Origin: Pisolithus tinctorius
Taxonomy: Eukaryota; Basidiomycota; Agaricomycetes; Boletales; Pisolithaceae
Direction of reading: 5' to 3'
DNA: 64,000 nucleotides
Assembly: GCA_024663395.1 (NCBI GenBank)
Contig: JANFAH010000012.1
Location: 1,364,001-1,428,000 of the forward strand
Every line of letters begins with the position of its first letter. Position 1 is the first letter of the stretch. Positions 11,120-19,454 of this stretch are shown one piece after another. Made by a program: the position numbers and the translations under genes. The notes under the pieces were generated by a model, which did no database searches, was not told the DNA's origin, and saw only the letters and a program-made list of their open reading frames with translations.

Positions 11120-14100
11120 TTATGGTAGTCTTTTCGTAGCTGAAATGTATTTGAACAGGTGTGACTGCGCTGCCGCGTTGGAGAGGATGTAGGATAGTGA
11201 TGTGGCGTCTCTTCCCAGTGCGTTGCGGAGTATGTGCCGCTCTCTGTCGTATCTGGGGCACTGGAAAAGGAAGTGATGTACGTCCTCAGGAGTGGTCTCC
11301 CCGCACTGCAGGCACATGGGAGTGTCGCTTCGTTTAAAACGGTGTAGATGTTTGTTAAGTGGTATGTGTCCTGTTCGAAGTTGTATGTATAGTCCGGCCT
11401 GTCTTTTGGGTAGCGAGGCGACTAGTTTTGTGTACGAAGCTCCCGGGAGTAGGGGGTCTATCGTGGATACGCGGTCGTGGCGAGGGGATTTTTGCCATTC
11501 TTTTTTCCATAGCGCTTTTAGTCTCGCGGCGTGGTATTGTTTAAGGGTGGAGGCGCTGACGGGGAGTCGCTTGTTTAGGAACGGTGGTAGGTCTCCTGGT
11601 GGGCTTGTGGTTTCTGCTCTCTTTGCTGCGAGTTTCGCTTCTCTATCCGCTAGTTCATTTCCCTCCACTTCCATGTGTCCAGCTATCCATCGGAGCGTGA
11701 TGCTCTCTCTTGGTAGACGTTCTTCGTTGCGGATTTTGTGGATCATCGATCTGAACTGTAACAGTAGGTGATGTCCTGGTTTAGCTGAGGGGCGCTCACT
11801 GGATCTGATGACTGCCTGGTTGTCTACGAGCACCGAGGCCGGGTATGTGACCTCGTCTCTGGTGGCTAGTATGTGTGCCGCTAGAAGGAGCGCTACTGCT
11901 TCTGCCTCGAACACTGTGTGTTCCGACGCCTGGCCTAAGTGGTGGCGCAGTGTGACGACGTGCTTGAAGTTGACGTATAGGACGGCTGCTGCTCCCGTTC
12001 CTCCTTCCATGCTTGATCCATCTGTGAATATCAGCGTTTGGTCATTTGTCTGTGCGAAGTCTCTTATTGCATCTTTTTTGCTGGGAGCGATGACAGTCGT
12101 GTGTGATGGGCGTGCGCTTGGTGGTATTGGGCATGGGTGGATCGTCTCGATTGAGCCTGGAGAGATTTCTAGATCGTGGATTAGTCGGTGGAGTGTAGTT
12201 CTGTGGCGTTTAACGTTTCTTTTTGCCGTTCTTTTGATGTGCGGGTGAAGAGGGTGCGTGTCTGGTAAAGTTGATATGCGGAGGGCGGCTTTATACAACG
12301 TGTGTTGAATGAGTAGAGTCGCCGGCGGTATGTTGGCGTGTGCTAGTAGGGCGTCAGTAGGCGTAGTTCTTATGGCTCCCGTTACCGCCAGCGCTGCTGT
12401 TCTTTGGATCGTTGTGATACGTTTCGCTATGCCTTTCGATCCTCTCAGACAGGAGGAGTGGTCTCCGGAGTATGCTGGTTGGAGCCATACTGGAGCGGCG
12501 TACATTACTTTCGGGACTACTACTGCTTGGTAGAGTTGGCGCATGAGTTTTGTGGGGATTCCCCAGGAGGTTGACGACAGTCTTCTCAGGAGCAGGGCTT
12601 GTTTCGTTCCCTTGGCTATCGCTTGGGCCGCCTGTGCTTTCCACCTTAGTTCCTGGTCCAGTATTATACCTAAGAACTTGTGAGTACGCGTCGGATTTAT
12701 GGTAGAACCTCTTAGCGTTAGCGGTGGTCTGGGTTTGTTTCTGCTGAGTGTGAAGTCCATGAGGGCGAATTTGCTAGTTTCGAAGCGGGAGTTGTGACTT
12801 TCGGACCACGCGTAGGCTCCGTCTTCGCGTTCCATCATGCTTTTTAGTGTTGCGTGAGTCTCTTCGAACGTCTTTCCTATGGCGATGAGAGCGGTGTCGT
12901 CTACGAAAGCAAGTGTTAATTCGTTTTTGCCATTGGCCGTTTCTACTAGGTCCGAGCTGTAGATGACGTATAGTATCATAGAAAGTGGATCTCCTTGTCC
13001 TATACCGTTCTTCACATCGAACCACTCGGATTCGTAGTCGTCGAAGCGTAGCTTGGTTCTTCTGTTCGTTAGCAATCTTTCCGTGTACTTTACTATCTCC
13101 GGTGGTAAGCCTCTCTTTCTCATGTTGTGCAACAGGCGGTCGGTGACCGCATTTGGGAAGGCTCCTTCTATGTCCAAGAATAGCGCGGAGGCTACTTTTC
13201 CTTGTCGCCAGGCGTGCCGTACCGTGGTTTCGAGCAGGAGCAGTGAGTCTTCGGTTGATCGTCCTGGTCTTCCGCCGAAGTGTGTCGGCGGGAGCAGTTG
13301 GTATTTTTCGAGTATGAACGACGTGTTGTTGGCTACTATGGCTGACAGTAGTTTTGCTGTGGTGTTGAGCAGCGCTATTGGTCGGTAGGCTTTAGGTGTC
13401 GTATAGTCTGCTTTGCCCGGCTTGCGTAGGATTACCGTTATGGATTCCCTCCACGGGTCGTAATATGTTCGTAGTGTTACTGCTGCGTTGAAGAGATGTA
13501 TTAGGTATTCGGAAAGGATGGTGGACTTCTGGAACACGACGTTGGCTACCCCATCTGGTCCTGGGGCCTTGTAGGGGCTGAGGTTCTTGATCGTGCGTTG
13601 TAGTTGGTCCCGTGTGATGGTAGACCAGCGGGCTGCTGGCTGGGGGTAGTCATAGTTCTGCGGGACTGACGAGTGGGGAGGGGGGGGAGGGAAGAGCGCT
13701 TGCGCGAACACTTCGCTTTTGCCTTCGTTTGAGCTGACCGTGGTGGCTACGCCCTCGTCATCGATCTTTCTGAGTGTCGGTATACGGGCCTTACTGCCAT
13801 CTCCATACGGTTTGGATATGTACCCGTTAGCTATCCACAGGTCTTCGTTGTTTGCTTCTTCCAGCCAGTCCCTCCAGTGAGATTTTTTGGCCGATTGGAT
13901 GGCTTTTTCGTAATCTTTCGCTTTCTCCTTGCGTAGTCTGTGACTGGGGTGATCGCAGATTGCCCGAAAAACATAGGAGGCTTTACTTAGCGTTTTCAGG
14001 TCGTTGCGTAGCGTTGTCAGTTCCCTCGTCCACCAGCGTTTTTTGTGCGGGTGAGGGCGTGTCCTTGGGACCTCCTTTTCCAACGTTCTGCGTAGCGCTG

Positions 14101-15019
14101 TTTCGACGCCCTCCGCCGTCCTTTGGAACTCTCTTTCGTTAGGTATTATCGCTGGTGGTCCTATCCTTGCTAGCTCGGTTTGGAGCGTCTTGTTGAATTT
14201 CTTCCAATCGACCTCCCGGAAGTTGTAGGAGGGGGTCGTTTCCGTTGGTGTGAGTCCTACGTCTAGCTGCGTTAGCACTGGAAGGTGGTCAGTGTTGGGG
14301 CCGCGGTTTTCCGGACTAGTGTCGCAGCTGGTCAGGCCTTCCAGCATCGACTCTGTGCAAAAGACGTTGTCCGGGCGTGTCCAGTTTCCCGTTGAGGAGG
14401 ACTGGAGGGTCGGTGTCCCCCTGGGGAGGGCTTGTATCATACCGTAGTCCGCTACCAGGTCGAGCAACTTCTGCGCTGATGTGAGCGCTGTCGCTGTGAA
14501 CAGGTGATGGTTTCGCTCCTCGTCCCACATTGGGTGGTGCCTGTTGAAGTCTCCTAACCACATCATCCCGTCGTTCGCCGTTAGTCGTGCGGTTCTTATG
14601 TTGGTCGCTAGGTATGTCCCCAGTTTGTCGATCGTTTGGTCGTGCTTGCAGTCATTGTATACGTTGAACAGCGTGTACGTCCCTTTTGTGGTTCTCAGCT
14701 TTGTTACTACTACATCGGCCGATGGGAATGCGATCTGTTCCCATATGTTAGTGCTTATCTTTGTGTTAACTAGAGTTACCGCTCTGTGTTTTTCGCCTTG
14801 GTTTAGCTTTGATGACGGGTATACTACTCTCCATCGTGTATTTGCTCTTGTGTTTCCGATTTTGTCGATGGGGGGTTCCTGCAGGGCTATTATGTCCCAA
14901 TCGTCCGCGGCTTGGCTGTTAATAAGTGAGTGTAGGGCTATATGGGAGTTATTAAGGTTTTGTTGCCAGATGCGTAGGTTGTTTAGGGCGTTATCTTGTT
15001 GTCGGTTGTCATTCATCAT
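11120..15019 (-). CDS. LINE ORF2: endonuclease, reverse transcriptase, RNase H
   Basis: This 1299-residue polyprotein nicks the target and copies the LINE RNA. An APE-type endonuclease occupies about residues 10-240 (LRIWQQNLNNS, IIALQEPP, WLGDFNRHH). The reverse transcriptase follows at about 470-760, with AYRPIALLN, FGGRPGRSTED, ALFLDIEGAFPN, GIGQGDPLS and the catalytic FVDD near residue 705. RNase H is at about 995-1115 (IFTDGSS, FEAEAV, LVDNQAV, WIAGHMEVEGNELAD). A Cys/His finger near 1236 (CLQCGETTPEDVHHFLFQC) ends the protein. All catalytic acidic residues that I can locate are present and no stop interrupts the frame. The start ATG overlaps the end of ORF1 by 11 nt. Confidence 0.95.
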   Translation of the reverse strand: MMNDNRQQDNALNNLRIWQQNLNNSHIALHSLINSQAADDWDIIALQEPPIDKIGNTRANTRWRVVYPSSKLNQGEKHRAVTLVNTKISTNIWEQIAFPSADVVVTKLRTTKGTYTLFNVYNDCKHDQTIDKLGTYLATNIRTARLTANDGMMWLGDFNRHHPMWDEERNHHLFTATALTSAQKLLDLVADYGMIQALPRGTPTLQSSSTGNWTRPDNVFCTESMLEGLTSCDTSPENRGPNTDHLPVLTQLDVGLTPTETTPSYNFREVDWKKFNKTLQTELARIGPPAIIPNEREFQRTAEGVETALRRTLEKEVPRTRPHPHKKRWWTRELTTLRNDLKTLSKASYVFRAICDHPSHRLRKEKAKDYEKAIQSAKKSHWRDWLEEANNEDLWIANGYISKPYGDGSKARIPTLRKIDDEGVATTVSSNEGKSEVFAQALFPPPPPHSSVPQNYDYPQPAARWSTITRDQLQRTIKNLSPYKAPGPDGVANVVFQKSTILSEYLIHLFNAAVTLRTYYDPWRESITVILRKPGKADYTTPKAYRPIALLNTTAKLLSAIVANNTSFILEKYQLLPPTHFGGRPGRSTEDSLLLLETTVRHAWRQGKVASALFLDIEGAFPNAVTDRLLHNMRKRGLPPEIVKYTERLLTNRRTKLRFDDYESEWFDVKNGIGQGDPLSMILYVIYSSDLVETANGKNELTLAFVDDTALIAIGKTFEETHATLKSMMEREDGAYAWSESHNSRFETSKFALMDFTLSRNKPRPPLTLRGSTINPTRTHKFLGIILDQELRWKAQAAQAIAKGTKQALLLRRLSSTSWGIPTKLMRQLYQAVVVPKVMYAAPVWLQPAYSGDHSSCLRGSKGIAKRITTIQRTAALAVTGAIRTTPTDALLAHANIPPATLLIQHTLYKAALRISTLPDTHPLHPHIKRTAKRNVKRHRTTLHRLIHDLEISPGSIETIHPCPIPPSARPSHTTVIAPSKKDAIRDFAQTNDQTLIFTDGSSMEGGTGAAAVLYVNFKHVVTLRHHLGQASEHTVFEAEAVALLLAAHILATRDEVTYPASVLVDNQAVIRSSERPSAKPGHHLLLQFRSMIHKIRNEERLPRESITLRWIAGHMEVEGNELADREAKLAAKRAETTSPPGDLPPFLNKRLPVSASTLKQYHAARLKALWKKEWQKSPRHDRVSTIDPLLPGASYTKLVASLPKRQAGLYIQLRTGHIPLNKHLHRFKRSDTPMCLQCGETTPEDVHHFLFQCPRYDRERHILRNALGRDATSLSYILSNAAAQSHLFKYISATKRLP

Positions 15020-16820
15020 TCAAGAGGGTCAGGGGGGGGTTGTCTGCTGGCGTTGGGTTTGCCGTGGGCATGGGATGGGGAGTGGGTCGGGGGGGTAGTG
15101 GGTGGTACGGTCCTAAGTTACGGGGGGTGGGACCTCCCCTGCCTCCTCGTATTCTGTTGATGTTCTGGCCTCGTCTTGGGGCGACGGTGCGGAAGTGCAT
15201 CGCTTCACCCAGCGTCATTTGTCTCATTTGGCCTTGAGGGGCTGGTTGCATTAGCGGGGGTCTGGTTTGCCTGATGGGATCTGTAGGACGTGGGGGGAGC
15301 TCGACTTGGGTCCAATCATCCGCGGTGGGGAAGTAGGGCATGCGGTTTTCTGGGGTGCGGTCGTTCATGGCGTTGCATTTTCTGATAAAAGCGGGGCAGT
15401 TTCTGTCTGAGCTGGGGTGGGTGTCGCTCTGGCAGTTTGCACAGTATACGGTGGGCGAGTTACATGTCTGTGTACGGTGGAGTTGAGCGCATACGCCGCA
15501 GATGTCCGCTTCTTGTTTGCAGTCTTTTGCCAGATGACCTATTTGCTGACATTTGAGGCAACGGATTGGTTCCTTTTTGTCCTTATGCGGACGTAGCCTG
15601 TCCAGGCCCCAGTAGAGTCCGTCCCTAATGATCTGGTTAGCTGTCTCGGGAGAGGCGAAGGCTGCTAGTGCGTGTGCTACACGTTGGTTGGGGGATCGTT
15701 TGGTCGGGTCTTTGATCCACTTGATCTGGCTTATAGAACCCGTCGGGATGTTGTTCTCGGTTTCCATTTCACGTAGCGTGTCGGGGCGATCTAGGTCAGT
15801 CACGGTTGAGAGGAATGGGATTACGACGCTGTACATCCTGTCTTTGATCGTAGTCGTGCCTCCTAGTTTCTCCAGGAAGGTAGCTCTGTTGGGGACTTTT
15901 TTGATCCATGCTGCGGCTTCTTGACTGTTGAGTTCGAGGAGGACGCCGTTGTTTCGTAGGCGGGCGATTGATTTCAGTTGGATTTCGGGGCCGTCTACCC
16001 TGTCTACTGCTTCTATTGCTTGCTTAATGAGGTCGATGGCTGTCTCTCTCTTGGTGGAATCGTTGAATATTGGGTGATCTCTGTCAGGGTCGATCAGTAT
16101 CTGTCTGTCTCTGATAGCAGCGTGGGCCTTAGCGTGTTCCTGTGTTGGGCGTTTGCCCAGTGGGATTTGGTTCGGATTGGCGGTGTACGTGGCTAGGGCG
16201 TCTCTGTATGGTGTTGGGAACGGTGCCGGGGGTGTTTGGGTTTTGAGGTGGTCTTTGACTTCTTCTATCGCAGTTTTGATCGACCCTACGTCGTCAGTGA
16301 GCTTTTGTACCTTACCTTCGAGGAGTTCGAGGCTCGTGTCGCCTGCAGTGGTATCATGGGTTCCAGCGTTCTTAGCAATTTCAGCGCTTAGCGTTGTGAT
16401 TTGTTCGTTGGCGGTTTCGAGTTTCTCTGCGGTTGACATGATTTTGCCGATGTGCGGTGATATGGCGATTAGGACTGAGGCATCTAGTTTGCTCGATACT
16501 GCCTTGGTTATAGATTCGGCTATTGCTGGCGCTGCTAGGTCTCTGACTAGATATGCTGTAGCTCGAATGGCCGATCGTGTCGTGCTGTTCACCGTTTTGC
16601 TTTGCGAAATGTAGAACAGGGCTTGAGACAGGTGTTCTGGCGTTATCGGGTCTCCGTGTACAGTGTACAGCTGGTCTAGGAATTTTCTTGCTGAGTCCGT
16701 GTCTTTTATTTCTGCGTCTGGGTCGTTGATGATGTCTTCGATGGGTAGTCCACTGCTTCTGGTGGTCTTGCCTTGCAGAATGGATCCTGACACGCGAGGT
16801 GCTGCCTGGGGTCCTGGCAT
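15009..16820 (-). CDS. LINE ORF1: gag-like RNA-binding protein
   Basis: This 603-residue protein probably coats LINE RNA to form the ribonucleoprotein. The N-terminal 200 residues include helical stretches with coiled-coil character (AEKLETANEQITTLSAEI). A middle region (about 260-400) resembles the folded nucleic-acid-binding part of LINE ORF1 proteins. Cys/His knuckles follow at about 420-475, beginning CLKCQQIGHLAKDC, then CGVCAQLHRTQTC and CANCQSDTHPSSDRNC. The C-terminus is Pro/Arg/Gly-rich. It ends within ATGATGAATGA, which also holds the ORF2 start. The frame is intact and the length is normal for a Tad-clade ORF1. Confidence 0.9.
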   Translation of the reverse strand: MPGPQAAPRVSGSILQGKTTRSSGLPIEDIINDPDAEIKDTDSARKFLDQLYTVHGDPITPEHLSQALFYISQSKTVNSTTRSAIRATAYLVRDLAAPAIAESITKAVSSKLDASVLIAISPHIGKIMSTAEKLETANEQITTLSAEIAKNAGTHDTTAGDTSLELLEGKVQKLTDDVGSIKTAIEEVKDHLKTQTPPAPFPTPYRDALATYTANPNQIPLGKRPTQEHAKAHAAIRDRQILIDPDRDHPIFNDSTKRETAIDLIKQAIEAVDRVDGPEIQLKSIARLRNNGVLLELNSQEAAAWIKKVPNRATFLEKLGGTTTIKDRMYSVVIPFLSTVTDLDRPDTLREMETENNIPTGSISQIKWIKDPTKRSPNQRVAHALAAFASPETANQIIRDGLYWGLDRLRPHKDKKEPIRCLKCQQIGHLAKDCKQEADICGVCAQLHRTQTCNSPTVYCANCQSDTHPSSDRNCPAFIRKCNAMNDRTPENRMPYFPTADDWTQVELPPRPTDPIRQTRPPLMQPAPQGQMRQMTLGEAMHFRTVAPRRGQNINRIRGGRGGPTPRNLGPYHPLPPRPTPHPMPTANPTPADNPPLTLLNDE

Positions 16821-17069
16821 GGCGTGGGAGTTAGACCTCAGGGTTGTTCGCCCTGTTGAGGTCGTGGGCGGCGGGTGTGAGAGCGTCTTCCGGCTCCTGC
16901 GTGACTGGGAGAGTGTGTGCAGGGGTGGGCTTTGGCGTTCTAGAAAGACGTTTCTGTACGTCGCTGTTGGCAGCGACGGGCTCTGCTTCTGTGGCTAGCA
17001 CGACGGGGTCGAGGAATTTTTCGGGGTCCTAGTCGGGGTGCCACGCGGAGCGGAGTCAAGAAGCGTCCC
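16821..17069 (-). promoter_or_regulatory. LINE 5' leader with presumed internal promoter
   Basis: About 250 bp lie between the 5' target duplication and the ORF1 start. Full-length LINEs carry their promoter within this leader, but I see no specific motif and assign it by position only. Confidence 0.4.
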
Positions 17070-17159
17070 TTGTTTTCCACTTTGCGACGCCGCAATGCCT
17101 CTCTGCATTCCAGGATCATAAATCTCCATCGAGCGTCTCGTTGCTCAAGCTAAGCAGAA

Positions 17160-18122
17160 ATGCCTACCACAGCCAAGCCAGTATCACCTTTCTTTGGCGA
17201 TGATTCCACTGTTCCTCTACCTTTACCCTCCATGCTAACGGATCAAATCGAGTTATTTGGCAGTCCACGCCACCCTACGACACTGCTTGCTGACGAAGTT
17301 CTTGCTCCAGCTGGTTTGGACACAAGGCAGGTCATCAAGTCTGAAGAATTGCCCAACTCCCGTAGATCTACACCTGCCCCAGAGTTCCGTCTCGCACAAA
17401 AGCCCAAGTCAACTAAACACAGAACTTCCCCGTATTCAAAGAGACCCGTCATCCAACGAGCATCGTCTACTATGCCATCCTCGGAAGAGGACTCGGCTGC
17501 CAAGTCTGTTGAATCCTCTGACAGTGATTGCGCGTCAAGCGTGCTCTCGGATGACTCAAAGACCCCCAAGCCCACTGGGGAGCCTGGACGTCCTGGACGT
17601 GGAGGGTACACACTTGAAATTGCTCTTGATTGGAACCATAAGACGTATGTGAAGTTCAAGGTATGTCGAACCTATACTTCTGAGTGTCCCATCTGAAATG
17701 CGTGAGAGTAGAAACTTATTTTCCACCTCATCGATGAACACCTGGACGTCACAAAGTGTGCATCTGCGCAAAATCCGACACTTCTCAGACTTGTACGCAA
17801 CAAGGTAAGTCTTGATTGAAGCCGGGAGATAGAATCACTAACGTATCCTTAGGCTGTGGCTGCGTTCCCGGATCTTGATAACTATGCCAATGCCTGGCCT
17901 GTCAGCGACATGATAATGATGCGCCTGAAATATACATCTAGTCGTGCAAGGCGCCAAGAGGTAGAGATGGCAGCAGGGAAGACTAAGTGGGAGACCAGGT
18001 CTGCAATGGAATCGGTAAGCTAATCTCAATTGCATCCCCTCTGGCAGTACTCTCAGCATACGAACAGAAGTAAGGAGGCTATAGTGCATTATCATGGTTA
18101 CCATACCCATCCACTGTTGTAG
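17160..18122 (+). CDS. Conserved mushroom hypothetical protein, four exons
   Basis: Exon 1 (17160-17660) encodes a Ser/Pro-rich, probably disordered N-terminus ending in LEIALDWNHKTYVKFK. Exon 2 is 17712-17804 and exon 3 is 17853-18014. Both are phase 0 with good GT-AG sites. Exon 3 encodes AAFPDLDNYANAWPVSDMI then RLKYTSSRARR. The last intron is short, and a stop at about 18120-18122 closes the frame if the acceptor at 18056 is used. I recognise the exon 2-3 sequence as typical of a family scattered in Agaricomycete genomes but know no function. The gene starts only 76 bp from the LINE target duplication, so its own promoter region may have been displaced. It lies in the rightward-reading half of the Tnp2 element. 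Confidence 0.5.
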
Positions 18123-18270
18123 CGTGTCGCTCAACAATTGAGACTGCCCTTTTTTTTCCTATCTTTTTTTTTTTTCCTGTCCATTCTATGACATCGAGGT
18201 AAGGGGAACAGCGGACGTTCTGTGCTCACGCGTTGTGTAGATCGTAACATGGTATCTACATTGCGCAGGA

Positions 18271-18375
18271 ATGAGACGACCGCAAGTTACAAAGCAAAAC
18301 TTCACAAGGCTAACAAGATGACCGCAAGTTATAATGGGTATAGCTATGCAAAGACTTCACAAGGCTAATGAAGCG
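18271..18375 (+). repeat. Imperfect tandem duplication of about 50 bp
   Basis: The words GACCGCAAGTTA and GACTTCACAAGGCTAA (or a close variant) occur twice in the same order, starting near 18277 and 18319. The second copy has a small insertion. It lies between two genes and shows no coding potential. Confidence 0.6.
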
Positions 18376-18398
18376 TGGAGGCTTGGATCTGTGGCGGT

Positions 18399-18773
18399 TT
18401 ATGCGTTCAGCAACCCTGCGTAAGCTTCAGTAACTGATAAAATATCAAGCTGTTTCGCTGACTGTGATATGATGTAGTCGGCAATTGCAGCATCCCTTGC
18501 GCGCATGTTTACAACGGAATGAGTATGAGTCCCCAGCCTCATCACAATGACATCGCCACGAAATGGATCATCAACCTTACTCAGGATGGCGTTTTCCTGG
18601 AGACGGCAGTGTCGTTTGAAGAACACGCAGTAATGGTAAGTACTTCTCCCTTCGTGCACAGTCACTTGACAGTTATGAACATAGGGTTGGAGTGCTGCCT
18701 CTTGAAACAAGGTCTCCACAAACGGGAAGCAAAGCGAAGCCCGAGATGTGCCAGTGCAGTGCATCAGCATCAT
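18399..18773 (-). CDS. Small conserved hypothetical protein, strand uncertain
   Basis: The minus-strand frame of 124 residues contains FRGDVIVMRLGTHTHSVVN and MRARDAAIADYIISQ, which read like real protein with a hydrophobic core and a conserved-looking MR repeat. I cannot name a domain. A caution: the plus strand has a near-perfect intron at 18636-18686 (GTAAGT to ATAG) interrupting this region, so a rightward gene with exons at about 18519-18635 and onwards is an alternative. The minus reading is preferred because its sequence looks more protein-like and it ends cleanly. It sits between the two rightward genes of the Tnp2 element. Confidence 0.35.
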   Translation of the reverse strand: MMLMHCTGTSRASLCFPFVETLFQEAALQPYVHNCQVTVHEGRSTYHYCVFFKRHCRLQENAILSKVDDPFRGDVIVMRLGTHTHSVVNMRARDAAIADYIISQSAKQLDILSVTEAYAGLLNA

Positions 18774-18970
18774 GACCTGCTGGGGCCTGTCACGGGAGGT
18801 TGAGTATAGTCTGCACCGCAGACGAAATTCAGGAGCCTGAGGATATTTAGATATGGAGCTGGGCAGATGACAGGTGGGTGCTTACAGAGGACGATGGAAA
18901 AACATAAACACGCGTGTTTACCATCGCAGGAGGAAGATATGAAAATGGAATGCTAACGAGAGGGAGGAGT

Positions 18971-19111
18971 AGAGTGGCGACCTGCACCTTGACGAGAATA
19001 AGAGAAAGTGGCGATCCTACCGGGCGACTGGGGGATGAGTGGAGTGGAGACCTGCACCACTTGACCAGAAAACAAGAGAGAGTGGCGATCCTACCGGGCG
19101 ACTACATCGCG
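18971..19111 (+). repeat. Imperfect tandem duplication of about 70 bp
   Basis: Two copies, each running from AGTGGCGACCTGCACC (GAGTGGAGACCTGCACC in the second) to GTGGCGATCCTACCGGGCGACT, stand side by side. The shared GGGCGACT words resemble the short repeats inside the element's terminal repeats. No coding potential is seen. Confidence 0.65.
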
Positions 19112-19454
19112 CGAGGGTTTAAAGCATGCTCCCACATGCACTGCTAGATTCGTCCAGGATAATTGATACAATAACAATACAATAACGAGTGCAGTTAGGA
19201 GGGCTGGAGCTGATCACGAGTAGGCCGTCAACAAAAAGAAAGGTAATTTCACAAAAAGACATGAAAAATTTCCTTGACAACGCTATGCATTTGGTACGCA
19301 TTAATTGACGACCAGCCTCCACGTATAAAACGTTTTCCTTGCGGGAGCCTTTCTCGCCAAATAAGCAAGGTTGATGACTGACAACACAGACGTAATATTC
19401 CCTGGGAGCCTTCCTTACGAGACGCGCCAGGTCACACCAGCGTCCCATTCCCGC

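Larger units (their letters stand above)
10487..17083 (-). mobile_element. Full-length Tad/I-type LINE with intact ORFs and 14-bp target duplication
   Basis: The insertion is bracketed by TTGTTTTCCACTTT at 10487-10500 and 17070-17083. On the minus strand it has about 250 bp of 5' leader, ORF1 (gag-like), ORF2 (endonuclease, reverse transcriptase, RNase H), a 3' untranslated region of about 0.6 kb and a poly(A) tail of about 33 residues (10501-10533 as T on the plus strand). Both ORFs are open throughout and catalytic motifs are present. A perfect target duplication and long A-tail point to a recent insertion of a potentially active copy. RNase H plus a C-terminal CCHC-like finger fits the Tad clade common in fungi. 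It is nested inside the Tnp2 element. Confidence 0.95.

Noticed and set aside
18519..18803. Rightward gene with a perfect-looking intron at 18636-18686
   Set aside because: The plus-strand peptide looks less protein-like than the minus-strand frame. It is kept only as an alternative in that entry.
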